Below, in pieces: positions 24,203 to 36,000 of a stretch of DNA of 64,000 nucleotides. The stretch comes from Crossaster papposus. Its lineage: Eukaryota > Echinodermata > Asteroidea > Velatida > Solasteridae. A program made the position numbers and the translations under genes. The notes under the pieces were generated by a model. It was not told the origin of the DNA. It did not search any database and saw only the letters and a program-made list of their open reading frames with translations. Position 1 is the stretch's first letter. Every line of letters starts with the position of its first letter. Location of the stretch: assembly GCA_037893245.1 (NCBI GenBank), contig JBAIAA010000669.1:1752287-1816286 (forward strand), written 5' to 3'.

Positions 24203-24256
24203 TTGGTTCTGAAAAGAACCGTTTGTTTTAAACTGGTTGGCTCTGAAAAGAGCCGT
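24203..24256 (-). promoter_or_regulatory. Two histone-type 3' stem-loops in tandem, no histone gene seen
   Basis: On the minus strand, about 24256-24241 reads GGCTCTTTTCAGAGCC: a 6-bp stem with a 4-nt loop, identical to the canonical replication-dependent histone mRNA 3' stem-loop bound by SLBP. A second copy, GGTTCTTTTCAGAACC (about 24220-24205), keeps the pairing through compensating changes. A purine-rich stretch GTAAAGAAAACC lies further downstream, where a U7-pairing element would be expected. The minus strand upstream (24260-24600) holds no histone-like codons. It may be a relic of a histone 3' end or chance. Confidence 0.4.
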
Positions 24257-24595
24257 TTGGTTTCTATGGTGCGATGGTCTGGTGGAATGCAAGTAAATCA
24301 AATCTGAAGACAACAATGCTTTTTAAAAACGTAACAAAATGACACCACACACACAGACGCCGTTGGTTATCCGGCTGTTTTTAAACGTTTTTCGTTCAAA
24401 TTCACCAGCTCTAATTTAATTTCACCCTAAACAAAATTAAAGAGTACACAATTTTAGTCATTTATTATTAAATATTTGACCTACAGATAAGCTTTTAATA
24501 TGTGGGCGATCTCCTTGTATTAGCAAGTTCACCGTTTTGGGCCGTGTATTAAGAATTAAGGACCGGTATAAAAGGAAGAAAATCTTCACGCGCGC

Positions 24596-24886
24596 GAAGG
24601 TACGAGTTGACTCGGACACGAGTTGACTCAGGTACGAGTTGACTCGGGTACGAGTTGACTCGGGTACGAGTTGACTCGGGTACGAGTTGACTCGGGTACG
24701 AGTTGACTCGGGTACGAGTTGACTCGGGTACGAGTTGACTCGGGTACGAGTTGACTCGGGTACGAGTTGACTCGGGTACGAGTTGACTCGGGTACGAGTT
24801 GACTTGGGTGTAAAATTTGGGGTACGAGTTGACTCGGGTACGAGGTGACTCGGGTACGAGTTGACTCGGGTACGAGTTGACCCATT
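24596..24886. repeat. 16-bp tandem array, orientation 2
   Basis: About 18 units of GAGTTGACTCGGGTAC, very homogeneous, with one divergent interruption at about 24803-24822. It is inverted relative to 20221-20490. It ends at about 24896 in TACGAGTTGACCCATTTCCG. Confidence 0.9.
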
Positions 24887-24895
24887 TCCGTATAA

Positions 24896-25289
24896 GTGTA
24901 TCGACCGGTGGTAAACAACAAGCGCGCGCGACAATAATAATAATCTTAATATTTTTTGAAACGTAAAGCCTAAAATTCATCTCTGCTAAACTATTAGGCC
25001 AATAAATTGTAGCAGCATCCGTCGCGCCTCTCGCGCGCGGATCCGCATCTTAGGAAGGCACTATAATTTACCATTTCACTTCACTTAACCGAGATTATTA
25101 TTATTGTTTTGTTATGATTATTATAAATATTAGTATTTTGCATTGTCATACTCCTCGCGATTGCAAGCATTGTGCGCCATCTCCGCCCGAGAGCGATTGG
25201 TATCTCCTCGGCACGCAGCCACAGTACAGCTTGTGCCATGACATAAAACAGTCGCGCGCGCTTGTTGTTTACCACCGGTCGATACACTT
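24896..25289. mobile_element. Element bounded by perfect 37-bp inverted repeats
   Basis: Positions about 24897-24933 (GTGTATCGACCGGTGG...) and 25253-25289 are exact reverse complements, each ending inward in a CGCGCGCG-rich stretch. The interior is about 320 bp, AT-rich and non-coding. It sits directly between two 16-bp arrays. Perfect arms imply recent formation or conversion. No target duplication is obvious. Confidence 0.65.
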
Positions 25290-25671
25290 TGACCTGTTAC
25301 GTCACCGACATCCACGATATGATGCGCGCGCACGTCCACAATCAATCCTGGTTGTGAACAGCAACTGTGCAGTAGTCGCTCGAATACTGGGTCGAATTTA
25401 GGTGATTTTAAAGTATTTTGTTAGGTATTTGTGTGGATTTGGGCGACTTTTTGAACCACATTTAAGAGATTGCGACTAATGCACGTTAACTTCCTCGGAC
25501 TCTAGTAGCGCCAGATGATGTCCAAATGTTAAAAAAGCGATAACTAGAGTCCAGTAACTCGGACTACAATAATACAATTTTACACGAGTGCCTTTGTAAA
25601 AAGACAAGTTAATAAGCAATAATATTCTTAAAAACCGAAAGAGATGAGACTGAACAGACTGAATCTGTTGG

Positions 25672-25876
25672 TTGGCGTACGAGTTGGTTGGCGTACGAGT
25701 TGGTTGGCGTACGAGTTGGTTGGCGTACGAGTTGGTTGGCGTACGAGTTGGTTGGCGTACGAGTTGGTTGGCGTACGAGTTGGTTGGCGTACGAGTTGGT
25801 TGGCGTACGAGTTGGCCAATCTGCGTACGAGTTGTCCCGCGTACGAGTTGTCCCGCGTACGAGTTGACCTGTTTCC
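25672..25876. repeat. 16-bp tandem array, variant unit
   Basis: About 12 units of GTACGAGTTGGTTGGC, sharing the GTACGAGTTG half with the 24596 array. The last units degenerate to GTACGAGTTGTCCCGC and end in TACGAGTTGACCTGTTTCCG, the same border as at 24886. Irregular units of the same kind in inverse orientation are at 20225-20325. Confidence 0.9.
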
Positions 25877-26031
25877 GTTGAGGGCCCTCCTGAATTTTGA
25901 GTAAGTTTTAGGGTGTACGTAAGGGTGTTTTATATTTTTTTCAAAATGACTTCATCAACCTATTTTGTATACTTATCTAAACTCTAAATGGCAATTGTTG
26001 AGAAAAAAAATTAAACAGTTTCTTGGAGAAA

Positions 26032-26141
26032 ATGCAATTTTCTTGCGCGTTTTGCAGTGCTGTGGTTGAGTGTGTACAGAAAGGGGATGTTTTAACTTAT
26101 TTAAAAGAAATCGGGCCGGATTTTACCATTATTTACGGGTG
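26032..26141 (+). CDS. Candidate first coding exon, gene unknown
   Basis: An ATG at 26032 opens 36 codons plus 2 nt (MQFSCAFCSAVVECVQKG ... FTIIYG) ending at a consensus donor GTGAGT at 26142. The composition looks protein-like (CxxC pair, amphipathic stretch) and contrasts with the AT-rich surroundings. Its phase (2) does not join the first SERINC exon at 27018 (phase 0), so it is either not part of SERINC or a connecting exon is unseen. I do not recognise the family. Confidence 0.25.
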
Positions 26142-26545
26142 GTGAGTTGACAAAATAGTAGACCCTCACAAATTACAAATACAATGCACCACACAAATCT
26201 AGTCTTCATTCTGAACATTGTAAGTGATGATTTTCCTAACTGTACTTGTGTAGAGAGAAAGAGAGGTCAAGTTTCACCATTCATTTGATGTTTGCTTTTA
26301 TGAAGGTCGACCTGTTACACTATATGTCGGCCATAGACTGGTTCCTGTATTAGACTGGTTCCTGTCTTATTTTTATTCATTTTTGATCTCGGTCTCGAAA
26401 GCCTTGGTCTTGGTCTCTTAAACCTTGGCCTCGGTCTTGGTCTTAGTCTTGGACATAAGGTTCTCGACTACAACACTGCCTACATCATGGTTTTATAAAT
26501 CTCCACAGATTCATTTTCCTAGTTCTGGATCGCAGGAATTACTCA

Positions 26546-27020
26546 TTGTTTCCTGGGAGCAATTATAGAATGCAGGGCCCACTCACAACTCTCGACTTTA
26601 TTTACCCTAGGACATAGAATGGACTGACCCTAACCCTGTATGCCCCAATCAGGCCTGACCCCAATACCCATAGAATACAGGGCCACTCCATTCTATGTCA
26701 TAGGGTAAATAGAGTCGAGAGTTGTGAGTCGGCCCTGCTGGGCCCTGCATTCTATAGTTAAGCCGTTTCCTGTTTTCCCCGCAGCTTTGTTTCCTGGGAG
26801 CAATTATGGAATGCAGGGCCCACTCACAACTCTCGACTTTATTTACCCTAGGACATAGAATGAACTGACCCTAACCCTAACCCTGTATGCCCCAATCAGG
26901 CCTGACCCCAATACCGATAGAATACAGGGCCACTACATTCTATGTCATAGGGTAAATAGAGTCGGCCCTGCTGGGCCCTGCATTCTATAGTTAAGCCGTT
27001 TTCTGTTTTCCCCGCAGCTT
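26546..27020. repeat. Tandemly duplicated foldback including a splice acceptor
   Basis: A 241-bp unit (26546-26786) is repeated at 26787-27020. Each unit is a palindrome with arms of about 55 bp (TAGAATGCAGGGCCC... against ...GGGCCCTGCATTCTA). Each unit ends with the same CTGTTTTCCCCGCAGCTT, which is the acceptor of the SERINC exon at 27018. Copy 2 has lost 14 bp between GTCG repeats and gained one CCCTAA. Confidence 0.85.
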
Positions 27021-30000
27021 GCCTGCTGTTGTACGTCAGCAGCGTGCTCGTGCTGCTGCAGCTTCTGTCCAGGATGCAAAAACTCCACGGCCTCGCGTCT
27101 GGTCTACGGCTTCATCCTGCTGCTTGGAACGTTCCTGTCTTGTCTGGCACTGATTCCTGATATTCAGACTGCGATACAAAAGGTAGAGTAAAAGCCAGGG
27201 GTAATCGACCAGCCGCCGATTTCGCAAAAAAGTGCATAGCTTGCGCCATTTTCAAAAGTGGCGTTACAAGGCTTACAAGGCTTACGCATCCATTTCCTTA
27301 CGAACCATTTCACAAAACTTGGCGTAGCTGAGCAACGTTTTAACCAGTTTGCGCCGGGATTATTTTAACATCACCGAGCCGAGGGGCGGGATTATTTGTC
27401 GATTATTTAACTCGATCCGAAGCAGGTTCAGGCCGATTGTTTAGTATCAGTGCAGTGATGACTGGCCAGTAGTATTATGTGCTTGAGTTAAGGCACGCAT
27501 ACAGGGTGTACAGGCACAATTACAGTTGACCAGGAACTGTGCCTTGAACAGCCATGGGTCAACCACGAATAAAAATGCCTGTGCATTCCCCCAAACTCGA
27601 ACATTTGTACGAGTCTCGTGTCTTTTTGCTCTAAACCTCGCAGAATTCAACAGGGTTTTCCTGGGCCTTTGGTACTGAGTCAGACAAAGTCCCAACAACA
27701 AGTTGCTGTGGTTTGGTGCCAAACCTGGCAAAACCTGCGGTTGGAGTTTGATGGGTTTGGGGTAGTTTGGGATAAAATGAGTAAAGTTTGGCCTGCGATA
27801 TTGTTTTTTGCATGATTTTCAGCACTCCAGGGCCCTGCCTGAACAATATTATGGCTCCTAATTGGTAGCATGGGTGGCAAGTGTGTAAAAGCACTTGTCT
27901 CTTATCAATGTGGCCCAGGTTCAATTCCCGGCACAGGCCATGTGAGTAGAGTTAGTTGTTGATACTCTCCGATGCCATGAGGTTTTTCTTTCCTCTGGGG
28001 CTTCCGTTTTTTCTTCCTCCCGCCAAAATCAACATTTACGGTCGTAAGGCCGGCTGCCAGAGCCGCCTTCACCATGTTTGCGTGCAATTGACTACGTGTA
28101 GCCGCGTTCGTCGCAATTCAGCATCCCAGCTCCCAGTAATGATGATTAGCCTTCCTATTTAGAATTATAACCTGATTTACCAAGCAAGGGTTTTGGGGCT
28201 TGTGTGCTTAGCAGCTCCATGAAATTGTTCCCTGGTCTTTTAGATTCCATACATCTGCACCAACGAGAGGCTGGAGATCTGCATGCGTTTCGGCGGCTAC
28301 CTCGGAGTCTATCGTCTCTGCTTCACCATGGCTTGCTTCTTCTTTCTCTTCGCGGTCATCATGATCAAAGTCAAGACGAGCAAGGATCCCAGAGCCGGAG
28401 TTCACAACGGGTAAAAGTTTGACCATTGCAGTGTTCAGATAAAACCAAACTTGCGGCTAACAGCATGTAATTTGTTTTGCAAGTGGACTAAAACGCCATT
28501 GCGTAAAGTTTAGTGAAATCAGCTGCTGGACTGCAACACGTAATTTAGGTAGCTGCACATGCTTGTTGGTGGAGTTAGAATTTTCAAAATTTGTCCATCC
28601 ATTTTTGCGTCGCTTAAAGGTAGGATACACAATTGGTAATTGCTTGAATTATCATTAATGGGTAGATTTGGGGGGTTGTATTTTATAGTAAATATCGTTC
28701 AACGGACCTGTCCGAAGTTTTAAAATCATGGATGCCGAGAAAAGCACGAAAAACAGCGTTTGTTTTCAACCGGCGTTGGACAGTTATTCTTTTTCTTTAT
28801 AAAATTATATTTGTTCATAGGATTACTGAGGTCAAAGGTCATGTAGGGGTCATTATAGCTCATTCAAATATGCTTCAAATGGATTTTAATGTAACTTGGA
28901 TGGAGTGATCTTTGGGTGGGTGTTCATCACGGTTATTATTTTGTTTATGTCTTAGATTTTGGTTCTTCAAGATGCTGATGCTGGTCGGTCTTAGTGTGGG
29001 TGCCTTCTTCATCCCTACAGGCACCTTTGAGCAAGGTATGTAATAGTTACTGCTAGGCGAGTACTCTGGGTACTCACGGGTAATCACAAGTATCCATGGG
29101 TACTCACAGGTATTCACAAGTACTCACAAGTACCCATGGGTACTCACAAGTATCCATGGGTACTCACAAGTATCCATGGGTACTCACAAGTATCCATGGG
29201 TACTCACAAGTATCCATGGGTACTCACAAGTATCCATGGGTACTCACAAGTATCCAAGGGTACTAACAAGTATCCATGGGTACTCACAAGTATCCATGGG
29301 TACTCACAAGTATCCATGGGTACTCACAAGTATCCATGGGTACTCACAAGTATCCATGGGTACTCGCAAGTATCCATGGGTACTCACAAGTATCCATGGG
29401 TACTCACAAGTATCCATGGGTACTCACAAGTATCCATGGGTACTCACAAGTATCCATGGGTACTCACAAGTATCCATGGGTACTCACAAGTATCCATGGG
29501 TACTCACAAGTATCCATGGGTACTCACAAGTATCCATGGGTACTCACAAGTATTCGCAAGTACTCACAAGTATTCGCAAGTACTCACAAGTATTCGCAAG
29601 TACTCACAAGTATTCACAAGTACTCACAAGTACCCATGGGTGGTTTGTGCTACTCGGTGTATTACTTATGATTTTTTTTCTTCGCAAGTATTCGTCCGGG
29701 TGCGAGTAGAGCAGGTACTCGCGAGTAGCAAATTGTTTATACAGTGTTGACTCAGAAAAAAGTTACTACTTTCTGCACTAAAGTTGCCTTTTGTCTCGAT
29801 GTTATGATTTTTAGTAAAATTCCGTCCAAAAATGTTCTCCAAATTAAATTTGATTGTTTACCTATCCTATTTCAAAGGTCTTGTTGAAAGGAAACCTAAC
29901 TAATGTCTTATTGTTCTCGAGTAAAAAAAGTGGCGGACTTTTTGTGGCACGTGCATATGCGTATTGTGGGGGCCTGTGGCCTAGTGGTTAAGGTTTGTGA

Positions 30001-33000
30001 CTCGTGATCAGAGGGTCAGGGGTTCGAATCCAGCTGCTGGCCTTATGTTGTGTCCTTGGGCAAGCTACTTCACCCCCACTTGCCTCTCTCCACCCAGGAG
30101 CATAGCACCCATCCAGGGGGGAATAGAAATATTCTCAGTCGTTTCATGCTAGAGAAACCGGAGTTAAACACCGGCCTGATGAGCCACATTGGCTCGAGGC
30201 AAGCTTTACTCTATATATATATTTCTAGCCGGTTCTGATCTTAGTAGTGTATATTTTTGTATCTTTGACAGTGTGGCAGTACATTGGCATGGTGGGCGCA
30301 TTTCTCTTCATACTGATTCAGTTGGTTCTCATCATTGACTTTGCCCACTCCTGGAACGAGAAGTGGGTGGAGAAGATGGAAGAAGGCGAAAGCAAGGGAT
30401 GGTACTACGGTGAGTAGAACGTACAGTACATACACGCAAGTACAAACCACAGTTGTTTTGTAAGTAAACGTTCGTGCGTGCACGTACTGCGTGTTAAAAA
30501 TTACAAACCAGCCAAGTTTTAATCAGAAAACAGATGGCGCAGAGTGCGGTATAGTGCTTAAAAGTACAACTCATCAAATTGCCTCGATTTTCAACTCAAG
30601 AAATGATTGTGAGTAGCATTTAAGCCCTAGAAGTTCATCTTTGACAAATATATGGAAGCCAGCAGGCGATTTAGGAAGAATTTTGTTAAGTTTTGTTGTG
30701 ATTTTAGCAACTTTTTTGGGTGATGTAGTCTAAATATTCCCTAGTTTCGCCGGGACCCAAGTACGACTTACCCAAGTCGAAATTTGAAGAAAAGAAAAGA
30801 GTTCTAGGGCCCCAGTTACTGGGTCTAATAATGCTATCTACTGAAGATAGCAGTGACTATCAATAGTGCTATCTACTTAAGATAGCAGTGACTATCAATA
30901 ATGCTATTTACTGAAGATAGTAGTGGCTATCAAGAGTGCTATCTACTGAAGATAGCAGTGGCTATCAAGAGTGCTATCTACTGAAGATAGCAGTGGCTAT
31001 CAAGAGTGCTATCTACTGAAGATAGCAGTGGCTATCTATAATGCTATCTACTGAAGATAGCAGTGGCTATCAATAGTGCTATCTACTGAAGATAGCAGTG
31101 ACTATCAAGAGTGCTATCTACTGAAGATAGCAGTGACTATCAATAGTGCTATCTACTGAAGATAGCAGTGGCTATCAAGTTGCTCCTAACCTGTTTTAGG
31201 CCATTTCCGAATTGCTAACAATTAGAACTTGGCCTTTAGTTTGAGTTGAGTCCGAAATGCATTTGAACCAAAAGTACATTGATTTTGTTATTTTTTCTGT
31301 TTATGTTGTCTAGCGCTCCTGATTGCCACAGTGATCAACTTTCTCATCACTATCACCGGCTTCATTCTACTCTATGTCTTCTACATCGGACGTGGGGTAA
31401 GTTTTGAACAATCTTGTTTCAACTAAGTTTTTTCGACAAAAGCATTCAGAAAGTGCTCACCAAATGCTTGTTAAGTATACCTGGCCAAAAAGTTGAATTA
31501 AAGGTAGTCACATCATTTGCTTTTACTTGCACTTGTTTTGTCAGCTTTTGAATAATCTGTGCCCACTGCAACTCACCATATTGATTTGGACCATGATTTA
31601 TTATTGCAGATACAAAAAAAAAATTGTGAAAAACAAAGACATTCGTAAATGTTATCCCAGTAATTAACACATAATTTGGTTTTAAGCAAAACTAGTACTC
31701 ATACGTACTCGCAATCGTACTCGTACTTGTACTTGTACTAGGTTTGTGAAGTACCTCGGACTTGAATGGTACTCGGCAATCTAAGTACTCGGCAGTAAAG
31801 AGCAAATATTGTTACACTATTCTGTTTAAAAGTTTAACTTATAGAGTTTGGAAAATCAAAAGAGAAAACATTCTTCTTTTTGTACAAGCGTGTACCCCAG
31901 GGTTTCGTTTTGAAAATTTCAAACAGATGACGTTTAAAACCTTTCGCTTTCATCATCTTAAAAGATATTAAGTAGTTTGTAAAGTTAGCTACGGGTACTC
32001 GATTCAATAATCTGGAATCGGTTCCCGACATCAACGGTTAGGTCCTCGAGTACCGGGTTCCGATGCACAGCCCTAAAACAAAGTAATCGCAAAATAATCG
32101 ACTATATAACACTGGCATATGCTTATGAAAGCTAACGTTCTCTTGTGTTGTTGCACCTCTATCCCAGACTGATGACAACTGTGGCCTGCATAAGTTCTTC
32201 ATCTCCTTCAACATGATTGCCTGTGTGGCTTTCTCCGTCGTCAGTGTTCTGCCCAAGGTTCAAGAAGGTATGAATGAGTTGTTATTATACAAATCTAACA
32301 TGGTTTGAGGTTGATTAGTTGACATTACTACATATTCATGATCGAGAGCCAAATTCTCACTGGTCCATTCACCATCACGTGCCAGCTGCTATTTTTACGG
32401 TTTGTTAAGCGCGCACGCGAAAAGGAACTAGCACACGAGCGTGCATCACACGGAGGCTAAATGTTAATTAGCGTTTTCCCAAGCTCCTGACAGTGCAACT
32501 GAATATGCATAAGGTATAGTAAAACAAATATAACATGGTTTATTTTGGGTGGGTAGTCGATATTAGCAACCAATTTCAGGAAGCACTATGATGCGGCGCA
32601 ACTCGATTTATGACGTGACTATTAATGAAGCTATCTACTGAAGATGGCAGTGATTATATCAATACTGCTATCTACTCAAGATAGCAGTGACTGTATCAGT
32701 AATGCTATCTACTGTAGATAGCAGTGACTATCAGAAGTGCTATCTACTGAAGATAGCAGTAACTATCAATAGTGCTATCTACTGAAGATAGCAGTGACTG
32801 TCAATAGTGCCATCTACTGAAGATAGCAGTGACTATCAATAATGCTCTCTACTGAAGATAGCAGTGGCTATCGATAATGCTCTCTACTAAAGATAGCAGG
32901 GACGCTCAATATTGCTATCTACTGAAGATAGCTGTGGCTATCAAAAGTGCTATCTACTTCAGGCCTCAAAGTTCCCGGCGGCCACGACGGCCATGGCCGC

Positions 33001-36000
33001 CGGTGCCCTTCATACTGGCCGTGGTGCCTCGAGAAAATCTGACATTTTTACGGCCAAAAATGCCTTGCCCTTTTTCTCCGATGGCCGCCGTGCCCTTTTT
33101 GAGATCAAAATTAATGTTTTTGTGTCGGCGATAAATGGCACACGGCGGTCGCCGGGACGGAGTATTTTGTGTGCAAATAAAATTCCGCGCAAAAAATAAC
33201 TGGATTATTTAAAACCGAACACGTACTTTGTACACCCACACATGTACATGTATGCTCTGTATCACACACGCACACACAGAGCGTCGGTTGCTGCTTCATA
33301 GCTATTTAAAAACTCACGGACAGACGGGCGGGGAAGACGGCCGGGACACACGACGTACACACTGTACTAGGGCCGGGGGGGGGAAAGCCACGCCGCCAGC
33401 AGCAGCAGCATGTGAACGATGCAGAACGACAGCCTTGCGTAAGAGAGACGCACATTGTTTATTCCAAATTTGTACACGGGCCGGAAGTACTTGCTTGGTC
33501 CCCAACGACCGTTTGAGAACAATTGCACTGGTACTCATCTTGCAACACGTGTATCTACGCATGGTTGTCGAGGTTGGCGCCCGGCTAAATTGCACTGTAC
33601 TGGGACTGTGCTTGTTCACTGGTGTTTGTAGATGTTTGTGCACGTAAATCACGCATCATGTACACATGTATATTTGCACATGACATGTGCCCCTTCGGGA
33701 TCAAAATGAAACCCGTTCAACTGTCACTCGCTTTATACTAGGGGTTCGGAAAACGCGTTGAGTTAAAACTTCGCGATGTTTTAGGGAAAAATCTGGGGCC
33801 GAACGCGTGGACGGGTGGATCGGTTTTTCTCGGGAAAAGTTTGGCGGAGCAAAAGGGCTTCATTCACAAAAAGTATGAGCTGTCGTACATCTACCCTACT
33901 GCTATTTTATGTGCATTATTCGATAGCTGAAAGTCAGGGGTTTCAAATGAAGGTTTTACTTGCAGTTTCTGACATAGAAAAGTCGTACAATTTGGGGGAT
34001 AAACATTGGTTAGATTGGTTAGATTTTCGGCGCACGGACAGTCTTTGTGTGGATGTCTTCAGTCGCGGTGAGTTGGGCTGAATACTCTTATTAAATTATT
34101 TTAATTTTACATTTTTTAATAGAATAATTAAAAAAAATTATAAAATTAATTAATCCCCCCCCCCCCCATTTTTAGATGGTGAAAAACAAAAAAGAAATCA
34201 GAGGGGGGCCTTGGTGCCCTTTCGTTAACTTGCAAGTTGGCCTTGGTGCCCTACCTCATGGCCTCGGTGCCCTTTAAAAATTTGACTAATTCAAGGCCAA
34301 AGTGGCCTTGCCCTAAAAATTGCGAAGTTTGAGGCCTGCTACTTTAGATGGAAGTGACTATCAATAATGCTATCTACTGAAGATAGCAGTGGCTATCAAG
34401 AGTACTCTCTACTGAAGATAGCAGTGGCTACCAAGAGGGCTCTTTACTAAAGATAGGAGTGACTATCAATAGTGCTATCTACTGCTGAGTCGTTAGTTAG
34501 GATGAGTTTCATGAAATTGGTGTGGGGTGGGGGCAGTTCTGTCTGATTTTGCCTGACAATTCTCTCAACTTTTCTTTGCAGTCCTTCCTCAGTCTGGCTT
34601 GTTGCAGTCCTCGGTCATCTCAGCTTACACCGTGTACCTGACGTGGTCCTCTCTTAGCAGCAACCCCAACCAGAGTAAGTAACCGTTGCTCGTCACCGGG
34701 GCAAAAGGCTTGGGCGAATCCAGCAATTTTTGTATCAATTTTGATTCCAGTCAAAAACAATTCTAAAAGTTAAAAAAAAAACAATGCAATAATAATGTTG
34801 TCATTATGGGGTATAATCAGTCTCTTGTGGACATTCAATAGTCAGAAACTTTTGACAGTAACGTTTTTACAGCGTTCGGAATCTGCATAAACCGGTAATA
34901 CCATTCTCAATAACTGAAAATTTTCTTCAATGATAGGAATTAGGATAGACAAACTAACTTACGATTTGTTACGTCAAAGGAAAAACCTACGGTTTTCAGA
35001 GATAATTGGGGTTAGCACTAGCTAAGAAAAAGAAAAGTACTAGCGACGGGCAGCTCCAGGTGGACAAGAATTTGCATATTTATAACGAGACGGGTATATT
35101 AGTGAGTCGTTTTCCTCCCTCAGAGTGCAACCCTGGCATCACCGAGATCACGGGAGGGGGTACAGCAAACACTCACCCAGGACTGGGGGCTGAGGACTGG
35201 GTCACTCTGACGGTCTTCTTGGTTTGCATCGTCTATGCCTGGTAAGCCCTAAGGCCAATTGTATGGAGCTAATAATAATAATGGAGCTAATCATTCTTAC
35301 GGGCAGCTGTGAAGCTGAATTGCGAAGAATGTCACATTATTACCCCAGTCATTGGGCGTAAAGTTGTAGGTATCGTGTGTTGTGTAATGCACGTAAAAGA
35401 ACTCGGTAACACTAAGAGGAGGGGTTTTCCGCGGTGTTTCTAGCAGTGGCCGCAAAGTGCGCTGCAGCACCTTGTTAAAAACTCTTTCAAAGGTGCTACA
35501 TAATGGGTCTCATATTCTCATAAACTTCATTAACCCTAACGCTCCTCAATCCTCTAAAATTCTCATTGCAGTTTTGGAGGATTTTTGAGGATTGAGGCTG
35601 TATGGGGTTTAAAAAAAATTAGGATTTTTGAGGATTGAGGCACAATGTTGTTTCAACTAAATTCAAGTGTGGAGGATTTTTGAGGATTGAGGCTGAATGG
35701 GGTTTTCAAAAATTGAGGATTTTTGAGGAATGAGGCTGAAGGGGGTTTTCAAAAAATCATAATGATAATTTTGGAGGATTGACTTTTTGTCAATCCCTAG
35801 AATCCTCATTGCAGTTTTGGAGGATTAAAAAAAATGAGGATTTTTGAGAATTGAGGCACATGATGTTGTTTCAAGTGTGGAGGATTTTTGAGGATTGAGG
35901 CTAGATGGGGTTTTAACAAAATGAGGTTTTTAAAAAAATGAGGATTTTGGAGGATTGAGGATGGTTGCTAGCAAAAAGGGCCTAGGGGGTTAGGGTTAAC

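Noticed and set aside
24458-24980. Long minus-strand frames encoding TRVNSYPSQLVPES repeats
   Set aside because: They are translations of a 16-bp satellite in several frames at once; no start context, splice site or conservation.
26626-26886. CCCTAACCCTAA motifs as interstitial telomere
   Set aside because: Only about two and a half units inside the duplicated foldback; too short.
29136-29750. 204-codon frame of [20 protein letters not shown] repeats
   Set aside because: A 20-bp satellite read in any frame gives a 20-residue repeat; it lies in a SERINC intron.
29977-30050. Functional tRNA gene
   Set aside because: A and B boxes are present but stems do not pair and the sequence continues into a SINE core.
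30827-31180. CRISPR-like look of regularly spaced palindromes
   Set aside because: Units are tandem with almost no unique spacer, the genome is eukaryotic, and no cas-like gene is near.
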